Below, piece by piece: positions 1 through 5,689 of a stretch of DNA of 5,786 bases. How positions within the stretch are numbered: the stretch's first letter is position 1; each line of letters starts with the position of its first letter. The stretch comes from Ignavibacteriales bacterium (GTDB lineage: Bacteria > Bacteroidota > Ignavibacteria > T3Sed10-11), in contig PWJF01000226.1 in NCBI GenBank assembly GCA_003560935.1, positions 1 to 5,786 of the forward strand, in the 5' to 3' direction. Position numbers and translations under genes: made by a program. The notes beneath the pieces are model-generated. The model saw only the letters and a program-made list of their open reading frames with translations. It was not told the DNA's origin and searched no databases.

Positions 1-573
1 CAGGAGAGTCAAAAGATACCGTCACTGCCCCTGCCCGATGTCACGGATGAGAACATTATGATCTCAAACTGGAGGTCAGGATTTCCTGTACCGAATTCTA
101 TAAGGGCGTGGCACTATAACCCCGAACTTGTAATGCCTCTGGCTGAGCTGGGCCAGGCAGTGCAAAACCCGACTCTGGATTACAGACTGCAGATGATGAT
201 GGCGGCGGTGGTCTCGTCTATTAACGGATGTTTATACTGTCTGTGCAGTTCCGCGAAAGTATTGAATGGGGACGGTAGATCGGATTCCCTCTTGATGGCA
301 CTTCAAAGAGACTTCACGATGTACGAGTTCGATTCTAAAGAGCAGGCCGCTCTTGTGCTTGCGGAGAAACTCACCAGCGATCCCTCTTATGCTGTAAGAT
401 TCGTTAAAGATGCCGTCGATGCAGGATGGAAGAACGAGGAGGTTGCCCAAATTATTTTCTTTGTGTCGTACATGAATATGATGAACCGGATTGCGCTGGC
501 ATTCGATTTACCTCCGGACACTGTGCATCCGTATGATCCGGAAGCGAAATTACCGATGCTTCGTTGTGAATGA
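1..573 (+). CDS. AhpD-like / carboxymuconolactone decarboxylase family protein, 5'-partial
   Basis: The gene resembles 'peroxidase-related' members of the AhpD/carboxymuconolactone decarboxylase superfamily, small all-helical proteins whose CxxC pair reduces peroxides or alkylhydroperoxidase partners. The first ATG in frame is at 58, but the frame is open to base 1, and the upstream codons read IPSLPLPDVTDENI, which resembles the usual N-terminus of this family. The start is therefore probably outside the window. Counting from the ATG at 58, the core is SSINGCLYCLCSSA, with the CxxC at residues 58-61 and an extra Cys63. A typical C-terminal helix follows (FFVSYMNMMNRIALAF, about 134-149). By alignment from memory, canonical members have His seven residues after the first Cys and Glu twelve before it. 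Here these are Ser65 and Met46, so the proton relay looks lost. The next gene starts 57 bases downstream and may be co-transcribed. Family call fairly sure; catalytic activity uncertain. Confidence 0.82.
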   Translation, partial: QESQKIPSLPLPDVTDENIMISNWRSGFPVPNSIRAWHYNPELVMPLAELGQAVQNPTLDYRLQMMMAAVVSSINGCLYCLCSSAKVLNGDGRSDSLLMALQRDFTMYEFDSKEQAALVLAEKLTSDPSYAVRFVKDAVDAGWKNEEVAQIIFFVSYMNMMNRIALAFDLPPDTVHPYDPEAKLPMLRCE

Positions 574-630
574 TACGATAAACATTGTAGGATATTAGAG
601 AAAGGTAATGCAGGGAGTACATTAGAATCT

Positions 631-2058
631 ATGGCCACAAGACCGTTTCTCATGCTGCTCCTCATTGCAATATATCTGCCGGGATCACTCGCCGTGCTCA
701 CTCAAGAGGTCGATATCCTCGCTCCATGTATAATCGAGGGAGTGCCGGGGGAGGTGCTCTGCGGGTCATTGGCTGTTGTTGAGAATCCGGACCTCCCGGC
801 CAGTCGTATGATTGAGCTCAATATCGCGGTGTTAACTGCTACCGGCACATCTCCGGAGCCGGATCCCATTTTCATACTGACAGGCGGTCCGGGGCAGTCC
901 GCTATTGAAGGAGCTGCCCGGTTCGCCGCCGAGTTTGCTATGAGCCGCGAGCACCGCTCGCTGGTACTCGTGGATCAGCGGGGAACCGGAGGATCGAACC
1001 CATTGATTTGTACACCAGTCCCCTCCGGTGATCCATTTACCGCAGAAGTCGTGCGAGCGTGTCGCCAATTACTGGAACAATACGCCGATCTCACACAGTA
1101 TACAACTTTGAACGCAGTACGCGATTTGGAAATAGTACGGGAGGCGCTTGGATATGGCCGGATTAATCTCGATGCCGGTTCCTACGGTACGCGTGTAGCG
1201 CTTGCGTATATGAAGCATTATCCCCTGAGAATCAGGTCGGCAGTGCTTCGCGGCGTTTCACCTACAAACTACCGCAACCCTCTTCCGTTTGCTGCTGCCG
1301 GTCAAAGAGCGCTTGATAAATTGTTCGACGACTGCGCAGCCGATATTCAATGTAACGGTGCATTTCCCGACCTCCATAATTCGTTTAAGATTTTCCTCGA
1401 ACGACTCGATGAGTCGCCCGAAACGGTTGTGATACCACCCGACTCTGCGCAGGATTCTTATTCCGTCCTTATCACAAGAGATCTCTTCGCCGCACGTATA
1501 CATCTCATGCTTTATTCTGCCGATCTCTCCGCCCGGCTTCCATATATCATCCACGAAGGAGCCAATGGGAATCTTCTCCCGTTCGCCCGTATCTCAGAGG
1601 CATTTGGACGAGCTGTGCGGTCACAAATCTATTTTGGAATGCAATTGTCGGTTGTATGCGCCGAAGACATAGCCGGAATCACCGATGAACATGCCCGTGA
1701 GATGACATCAGGTACGTTTCTCGGCCTCTCCCAGATCAACAGATTTCGCTCTCTATGCGAGGAGTGGCCGGTTGCCCGGCTTACCGAAACCTTTTGGGAC
1801 CCGGTCCATTCTGAGACTCCCGTACTCGTGATTTCCGGTGACCTGGATCCGGCTACTCCCCCTAATATTGCCGCGGAAGTAGTTCGTTATCTCCCCTCTG
1901 CGTACCATCTTATACTGCCACAATCCACGCACATAATTAACCATCCGTGTGTGAATAGTATAGTTGCGCAGTTTCTCGTAGACGGTTCGGCCGATGACCT
2001 CGACACGGAATGTATCGGCTCGATTACGCGGCCAAAGTATCTCATACGAGTTGAGTAA
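631..2058 (+). CDS. Exported alpha/beta hydrolase, TAP-like / peptidase S33 family
   Basis: A 475-residue serine hydrolase of the type related to tripeptidyl aminopeptidase and prolyl aminopeptidase, predicted to act outside the cytoplasm on peptides or small esters; the substrate cannot be read from sequence. Residues 1-21 look like a signal peptide (hydrophobic FLMLLLIAIYLP, then GSLA as a likely cleavage site; no lipobox). Family landmarks in order are the oxyanion-hole GGPG at 85-88, DQRGTG at 115-120, the nucleophile Ser184 in AGSYGTR, the cap region at about 215-330, CAED at 343-346 with Cys376 and Trp379 after it, SGDLDPATP at 402-410 with likely catalytic Asp406, and likely catalytic His434 in QSTH. 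Ala182 replaces the first Gly of the usual GxSxG. Ten cysteines fit an exported, disulfide-bonded protein. The ATG at 631 is the only ATG between the in-frame stop at 571-573 and the signal peptide. AGGGAG at 612-617 is a rather distant ribosome site. Length is normal for the family. Confidence 0.88.
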   Translation: MATRPFLMLLLIAIYLPGSLAVLTQEVDILAPCIIEGVPGEVLCGSLAVVENPDLPASRMIELNIAVLTATGTSPEPDPIFILTGGPGQSAIEGAARFAAEFAMSREHRSLVLVDQRGTGGSNPLICTPVPSGDPFTAEVVRACRQLLEQYADLTQYTTLNAVRDLEIVREALGYGRINLDAGSYGTRVALAYMKHYPLRIRSAVLRGVSPTNYRNPLPFAAAGQRALDKLFDDCAADIQCNGAFPDLHNSFKIFLERLDESPETVVIPPDSAQDSYSVLITRDLFAARIHLMLYSADLSARLPYIIHEGANGNLLPFARISEAFGRAVRSQIYFGMQLSVVCAEDIAGITDEHAREMTSGTFLGLSQINRFRSLCEEWPVARLTETFWDPVHSETPVLVISGDLDPATPPNIAAEVVRYLPSAYHLILPQSTHIINHPCVNSIVAQFLVDGSADDLDTECIGSITRPKYLIRVE

Positions 2059-2152
2059 GTAGTTGTGACATCCGAAACCGAAATAAATGGCCGGTATATC
2101 GTTGAGAAAGGTGAAGCATCGTATCACAATCTAAACGTCTGGTGAGTGTGAA

Positions 2153-2168
2153 GCGGTTATGGTACCGC
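2153..2168. other. Small inverted repeat in the 2059-2270 gap
   Basis: GCGGT (2153-2157) and ACCGC (2164-2168) can pair around a six-base loop. No T-run follows, so it is not a standard intrinsic terminator. The 212-base gap between the hydrolase and the RCC1-repeat gene shows no convincing coding region of its own. Function unknown and chance is possible. Confidence 0.2.
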
Positions 2169-2228
2169 GTTTCAACGAGCCGGAAAACAAGCTGATCACC
2201 ATAGGAACTCGATCATCAGTAGAATATG

Positions 2229-2241
2229 TTAAACCGTTTAA
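2229..2241. promoter_or_regulatory. 13-base palindrome upstream of the RCC1-repeat gene, possible operator
   Basis: TTAAAC-C-GTTTAA is a perfect 6-bp inverted repeat around one central base, ending about 30 bases before the preferred ATG at 2271. Its position would suit a regulator site or part of a promoter, but no cognate regulator is in view and an AT-rich palindrome of this size can arise by chance. Confidence 0.22.
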
Positions 2242-2270
2242 AGTGATTGACATTTATAGAGATCATAACC

Positions 2271-3485
2271 ATGAACCGGACAGTTCTCATAATCCTGTCA
2301 GCTGTCGGACTAACTTTTCAAACACCTGGATCCGAGACGAACGCAGATTTCATCTTGGTTACCGCGGGTGGCATACACGCATGTGCTCTTGACAAATCCG
2401 GACAAGTCTGGTGCTGGGGTTCTAACATTTGGGGGCAGGTTGGCAACGGAGAAATGGATGCGTCAGCCGGACAACTTCCTGTTTTTGGCTTACAGTCATA
2501 TGGTACGGAGGAGCATCTAAAAGTAATTAAACCGGTTGCAGTTAAAATATATACCAGGTTTATTTCAGTGAGCGCCGGTGACAGGCATACCTGTGGCCTT
2601 ACCGAAAATCATGAGATATACTGCTGGGGACATGGCCGGTTTGGGCAACTCGGGAATGGAACAACTGATGATAGTTCTGTTCCCGTGCAGGTGTCGGGTG
2701 ATTTGAAATTCAAATCATTAAGCAGCGGAGGAACGCATAGCTGCGTTATTACCATGAATGATAAACTGTTTTGTTGGGGAGGGAACTGGCACGGTCAGTT
2801 GGGAACGGGAATTCGTGAACCGTATTCCAACGTACCCCGTCATGTTGATTCGAACAAGACCTTTTCGATGGTAAGTGCCGGAGGTATTCATACCTGTGCC
2901 ATTACATTAGAAGGCAAAGCGTACTGCTGGGGAGACTACCGATCGGGTAGATTGGGTATTGATTCCCGTATCGGTAAAGACCAGTTCAGACCTGTGAAAG
3001 TTAATACAGATATTAGATTCAATTCTATTTTCACAGGTCCGGGTAGCGGCCATAATTGTGCCCTCACGGGCCGGAATGAGCTTTACTGCTGGGGAGCTAT
3101 GACAGAAGCGTACTCCGGTTTGAGAAGAGAGAACGAGCTGTTGTATATTCCATCCAGGTTTCAACTTGACAACCCGGTAAAGGCGGTCACCATGGGTGCA
3201 TTTTACACCTGTTTGCTGGATCATGCTGGAATTGTCTTTTGTGCCGGCACAAACCGGACCGGTAAGCCGGGAGAAGGTTCAAAAAAAAATCACACCTTTT
3301 TTAGACAAGTTCAACTTTCTGAAAAGGCAGTATCGGTAAGCGCTGGAGGAAATACATTTTTTTCACATACGTGTGCTGCCGTTACATCGGGAGAGATTTA
3401 CTGTTGGGGGGATAATTCAAGGGGTCAATTGGGAAGTGTAAATAAAAAATCGTCAGCCAAACCCGTTCTGGTGATTTTAAAATAA
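2271..3485 (+). CDS. Exported RCC1-repeat seven-bladed beta-propeller protein, cysteine-paired
   Basis: A 404-residue protein built from seven RCC1-type repeats, most reading H-x-C-x9-C-W-G followed by a GQLGNG-like turn. The repeat cysteines are at 38/48, 108/118, 158/168, 209/219, 263/273, 314/324 and 368/378. These fourteen are the only cysteines in the protein, always exactly nine residues apart, which suggests one disulfide per blade in an oxidising compartment. RCC1 itself is a seven-bladed propeller, so the count suggests a complete ring. Repeats 5 and 6 (about 255-335) are the most degenerate: repeat 5 lacks the GQLG turn and repeat 6 has CAG for CWG. The N-terminus MNRTVLIILSAVGLTF followed by a polar stretch looks like a signal peptide. 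I chose the ATG at 2271 over an in-frame TTG at 2247, because it places a short basic end directly before the hydrophobic core and has a weak AGAGA at 2258-2262. No catalytic residues are apparent; a binding role is a guess. It looks more AT-rich than the hydrolase gene before it. Confidence 0.85.
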   Translation: MNRTVLIILSAVGLTFQTPGSETNADFILVTAGGIHACALDKSGQVWCWGSNIWGQVGNGEMDASAGQLPVFGLQSYGTEEHLKVIKPVAVKIYTRFISVSAGDRHTCGLTENHEIYCWGHGRFGQLGNGTTDDSSVPVQVSGDLKFKSLSSGGTHSCVITMNDKLFCWGGNWHGQLGTGIREPYSNVPRHVDSNKTFSMVSAGGIHTCAITLEGKAYCWGDYRSGRLGIDSRIGKDQFRPVKVNTDIRFNSIFTGPGSGHNCALTGRNELYCWGAMTEAYSGLRRENELLYIPSRFQLDNPVKAVTMGAFYTCLLDHAGIVFCAGTNRTGKPGEGSKKNHTFFRQVQLSEKAVSVSAGGNTFFSHTCAAVTSGEIYCWGDNSRGQLGSVNKKSSAKPVLVILK

Positions 3486-3493
3486 GCTCGGAG

Positions 3494-3524
3494 GGGGCTA
3501 AAGATGTCCCGTTCGTCTGTTTTT
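3494..3524 (+). terminator. Weak candidate terminator after the RCC1-repeat gene
   Basis: GGGGC (3494-3498) can pair with GTCCC (3506-3510), including one G-U, around a seven-base loop just after the stop codon. The T-run TTTTT at 3520-3524 lies ten bases past the stem, which is too far for a good intrinsic terminator. The right arm overlaps the -35-like element of the ECF-type promoter candidate, so both readings may not hold. Confidence 0.22.
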
Positions 3525-3531
3525 ATTCGTC
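3505..3531 (+). promoter_or_regulatory. Candidate ECF sigma promoter (TGTCCC-N17-CGTC)
   Basis: TGTCCC at 3505-3510 and CGTC at 3528-3531 are separated by 17 bases. ECF41/ECF42-type sigma factors are described as using TGTC-starting -35 elements and CG(A/T)C -10 elements at about this spacing, and their targets usually include the adjacent DGPF genes. The site would start transcription near 3538, about 45 bases before the DGPF ATG, and would make the sigma operon self-activating. The match is to TGTC rather than the full TGTCGA reported for Streptomyces ECF42. The bases are seen directly; the promoter function is inferred. Confidence 0.5.
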
Positions 3532-3542
3532 GTATAGTTGAA

Positions 3543-3550
3543 TAACTTTG
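3543..3550 (+). promoter_or_regulatory. TAnnTTTG -7 box (Bacteroidota-type), possible second promoter
   Basis: TAACTTTG matches the TAnnTTTG -7 consensus of Bacteroidota primary sigma promoters. No clean TTG lies at the expected -33 distance; the nearest candidate is CTG at 3517-3519. If real, it would give the DGPF-sigma operon basal transcription starting near 3556, downstream of the ECF-type promoter. Confidence 0.3.
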
Positions 3551-3581
3551 TTTTTCATCATATTTTAATACCGGAGTAATT

Positions 3582-3935
3582 ATGCCTCAAAAGTATATGC
3601 TCATATTTCACGGCGGATTCTATGACGATTTGTCCCCGGAAGAAGCACAGAAGCAGATGAACAAGTGGTTTGCCTGGGTCGATAAGTTGAGAAATCAGGG
3701 GAAATATCAATCGGGAGAACCGTTGCTCCCGGGAGGAAAGATTCTTTCGCATAAAAAGGGTAAAATTGTTATTGACGGTCCGTTTGCAGAGTCGAAGGAA
3801 TCGGTGGCAGGGTTTTTCGTGATCGAGACCTCCGGTCTGGATGAGGCGGTAGAAATTTCAAAGGAGTATCCCGACTTCCACCTCGGGGGCAAGGTTGAGG
3901 TGAGAGAAGTGATGAAGATTGAAGTGCCGGAATAA
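3582..3935 (+). CDS. DGPF / YCII-related domain protein, ECF42 partner
   Basis: A 117-residue single-domain protein of the YCII-related family, known for alpha+beta ferredoxin-like folds. The biochemical role of the DGPF subgroup is not established. The N-terminal strand is KYMLIFHGG (4-12), a helix with LSPEEAQKQMNKWFAWVDKL follows, then SGEPLLPGG (44-52) and the signature IDGPFAESKESVAGFFVIE (64-82). The C-terminal part includes a helix, YPDFHLGGKVEVREV (96-110), typical of the family. Length is normal. GGAG at 3573-3576 stands five bases before the ATG, a good ribosome site. The stop TAA shares its last base with the ATG of the sigma factor gene (TAATG), so the two are almost certainly one operon with coupled translation. 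This arrangement is the hallmark of ECF42 loci, where DGPF genes are also sigma targets. Confidence 0.93.
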   Translation: MPQKYMLIFHGGFYDDLSPEEAQKQMNKWFAWVDKLRNQGKYQSGEPLLPGGKILSHKKGKIVIDGPFAESKESVAGFFVIETSGLDEAVEISKEYPDFHLGGKVEVREVMKIEVPE

Positions 3936-5212
3936 TGGAATCGGATATCCCGAATAAGACCCACTATATGGTCGATAATCTCTTCCGGCGTGAAGGGGCT
4001 CGTATTGTTTCAACATTGACGCGGATATTCGGTATGGAACACCTGGAGCTAGCAGAGGATGTGGTTCAGGAGGCGTTATTAAAGGCACTTCAGCAATGGC
4101 CGTATAGTGGTATTCCCGATAATCCACCGGCCTGGATTATGCAGGTAGCCAGGAACCGGGCGCTCGATGTCCTTCGCAGGCGACAGACATTCATCGCGAA
4201 AGAAAAGGATATTGCATCTTGGTACGGTTTGGAAGGGGAAAGCACCGACAAGTTTTTCCTCGATCATGAGGTACGGGACGATGAGCTGCGAATGTTGTTT
4301 GTGTGCTGCCATCCTTTGATCTCTGTAGAGTCCCAAATTGCACTCATCCTGAAAATCTTATGCGGCTTTAGCATCGCGGAGATAGGTCGTGCGTTCCTCT
4401 CTTCCGAAGAGACGATTCATAAACGACTCGTTCGTGCAAAACGGATGCTGCGCGAAATTCGTCCGCAATTCGAAATCCCAGGAGGTACGGATCTTGCTAC
4501 TCGTCTTGACACGGTACTGAAGGCGGTGTATCTGCTTTTCAACGAAGGGTACAATGCATCACAGGGTGAACGATTGGTCCGCGCAGAGTTTTCTCACGAA
4601 GCAATTCGGTTGACGCGATTACTGTCATCACATTCTGTTTGCGACCGGCCAAAGACCCATGCACTTCTTTCGTTGATGCTGCTCCATGCCGCACGCTTCA
4701 CGGCGCGACTTGATGACCTCGGACAACTTATTCTGCTACAGGATCAGGACCGGAGATTATGGGACCGGGCACTCATTGCCGAAGGGCTTGAGGAACTTGA
4801 TCGATCCGCCGGGGGAGAAAAGATTTCCGAATACCACCTTCAGGCGGGAATAAGTGCGTGTCACTGTCTTGCCGAAAGCTATGAAGCAACCGATTGGTCG
4901 AGAATATTGATGTTATATGAGATGCTTGTGTATATAGACAACTCGCCAATTGTGCTGTTGAACCGTGCAGTTGCAATTGCCAAAGTGCACGGCCCGAGGG
5001 CTGGGATACATGCCATTACGAAGATCAAAGATCGTAAACGACTCGAGAAATATTATTTGCTGCATGCCGTGCTGGGCGAGTTTTCCATGGAGCTCGGAAA
5101 CTCAGAGCAGGCGGCAAAACATTACCGTAAAGCGCTTGAATTTACTCGCGTAAAATCTGAGAGAATGTTTCTTTCAGGAAAGCTTAAGTCGATCATAGAG
5201 AATCTCAATTGA
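3935..5212 (+). CDS. ECF42-type RNA polymerase sigma factor with long C-terminal extension
   Basis: A 425-residue ECF sigma factor, about twice the length of a plain ECF. Sigma region 2 spans about residues 16-84 (LAEDVVQEALLKALQQWP at 39-56, PPAWIMQVARNRALDVLRRR at 64-83). Region 4 spans about 115-175 (LRMLFVCCHPLI, then FSIAEIGRAFLSSEETIHKRLVRAKRML as the -35-binding helix-turn-helix). The rest is a helical extension with the family signature YLLFNEGYNASQG (199-211), a LLNRAVAIAK segment at 341-350 and a TPR-like ELGNSEQAAKHYRKALE near 386-402. In ECF42 proteins this extension controls activity in place of a separate anti-sigma factor; none is seen here, although the window ends soon after. 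Translation starts at the TAATG overlap with the DGPF gene, with no strong ribosome site of its own, consistent with coupling. Group assignment rests on architecture and the DGPF neighbour. Confidence 0.93.
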   Translation: MESDIPNKTHYMVDNLFRREGARIVSTLTRIFGMEHLELAEDVVQEALLKALQQWPYSGIPDNPPAWIMQVARNRALDVLRRRQTFIAKEKDIASWYGLEGESTDKFFLDHEVRDDELRMLFVCCHPLISVESQIALILKILCGFSIAEIGRAFLSSEETIHKRLVRAKRMLREIRPQFEIPGGTDLATRLDTVLKAVYLLFNEGYNASQGERLVRAEFSHEAIRLTRLLSSHSVCDRPKTHALLSLMLLHAARFTARLDDLGQLILLQDQDRRLWDRALIAEGLEELDRSAGGEKISEYHLQAGISACHCLAESYEATDWSRILMLYEMLVYIDNSPIVLLNRAVAIAKVHGPRAGIHAITKIKDRKRLEKYYLLHAVLGEFSMELGNSEQAAKHYRKALEFTRVKSERMFLSGKLKSIIENLN

Positions 5213-5481
5213 CTTACACACGGAATAGAAGTTTAACATATCCACACCCAGATGGTGATTTTGATGCCTTCGATTGTGTTGATAAGCGGTTCTGGGAGAT
5301 GAAGTCTCTGGAGAGCTCCATGCCCTCCAGGTCACCCCGCCGCCGGCGCCATTGAATTTCAGGGGAAAATTCCTTTAACCGATGGTAGAAGTTATCACAA
5401 ACATAAATAAAATATTTATTTTTACCCATCATTAAAAACTTCATTCTCAAACCCGTTGCAATATCGTTAGTCACATTGTTA
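5213..5481. other. Non-coding gap with GC-rich structured island and AT-rich tract; possible interspersed element
   Basis: No convincing gene. The first part (about 5240-5360) contains an unusually GC-rich stretch (5321-5352, with the palindrome CGCCGGCG) and pairing arms CTGGAG (5308-5313) with CTCCAG (5325-5330), competing with GGAG-AG-CTCC at 5310-5319. Both strands stay open across the island: the + strand in one frame from 5213 to a stop at 5356, the - strand from a GTG at 5474 down to 5214. Neither has a persuasive start or a recognised product. An AT-only, nearly palindromic tract lies near 5404-5421. The island could be a dispersed repeat, a structured 3' untranslated region or gene debris; the sequence does not decide. 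Confidence 0.4.
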
Positions 5482-5512
5482 TTGGTAGATTAAGAATAAT
5501 AATGTATTTTTG
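5482..5512 (+). promoter_or_regulatory. Bacteroidota-type promoter (TTG-N20-TAnnTTTG) for the small membrane protein
   Basis: TTG at 5482-5484 and TATTTTTG at 5505-5512 are 20 bases apart, matching the TTG / TAnnTTTG primary promoter of Bacteroidota, which tolerates spacers of roughly this length. It lies in an AT-rich stretch and would start transcription shortly before the 5543 ATG, giving a short leader. This is the best promoter match in the window and supports the small downstream reading frame as a real, separately transcribed gene. Confidence 0.55.
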
Positions 5513-5530
5513 TGCATTGTAATATTGATG

Positions 5531-5535
5531 AAGGA
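5531..5535 (+). promoter_or_regulatory. Ribosome binding site AAGGA deciding the start at 5543
   Basis: AAGGA ends seven bases before the ATG at 5543. The alternative in-frame ATG at 5528 has no purine-rich site before it and would bury this one inside the gene, so 5543 is preferred. Confidence 0.55.
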
Positions 5536-5542
5536 TAATGCC

Positions 5543-5689
5543 ATGATAACTTTCTTGATAGGTGTAATTGTCGGTGCGATCGGCTCGCTGGCTGCGCTCG
5601 GTATGCCGGGTGCGCGCATAACGACGGTAAACCAGGACGGTGAAATGAGCAATGATGAGATAGTGCAACGAATGCAGGAAGAAGTGTAA
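5543..5689 (+). CDS. Small single-pass membrane protein, 48 residues, unknown function
   Basis: A 48-residue protein starting MITFLIGVIVGAIGSLAALG. Residues 3-20 form one strongly hydrophobic, glycine-rich helix (Gly at 7, 11, 14 and 20; G7/G11 form a GxxxG-type spacing). A short polar tail follows from about residue 24 and ends in an acidic amphipathic stretch, SNDEIVQRMQEEV. The layout suggests a membrane anchor with a small soluble tail; the orientation cannot be fixed. Support for a real gene is an AAGGA ribosome site at good spacing, a TTG/TAnnTTTG promoter just upstream, and a coding part clearly more GC-rich than its AT-rich flanks. It matches no family I can name. The distance of 330 bases from the sigma factor and its own promoter argue that it is not in the DGPF-sigma operon. 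A type I toxin-like peptide is a possible alternative, but no antisense RNA is evident and the acidic tail is not typical. Confidence 0.6.
   Translation: MITFLIGVIVGAIGSLAALGMPGARITTVNQDGEMSNDEIVQRMQEEV

Noticed and set aside
1753..2127. Minus-strand reading frame antisense to the end of the hydrolase gene
   Set aside because: It lies mostly opposite a clearly conserved coding region, and its translation resembles no family.
2159..2392. Plus-strand 77-codon frame overlapping the RCC1-repeat gene start
   Set aside because: It overlaps the signal peptide and first blade in another frame, shows no domain and lacks a convincing ribosome site.
3858..4127. Minus-strand frame spanning the DGPF-sigma junction
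   Set aside because: It is opposite two strongly supported genes and is a shadow of their codon composition.
5214..5474. Minus-strand reading frame of 86 codons opposite the 5213-5481 gap
   Set aside because: It has a GTG start and no recognised domain. Its central part coincides with the GC-rich island where the opposite strand is also open. It is treated as part of a possible repeat element, not a gene.
5528..5545. Alternative upstream start (ATG at 5528) for the small membrane protein
   Set aside because: No ribosome site precedes it, and the AAGGA at 5531-5535 fits the ATG at 5543.
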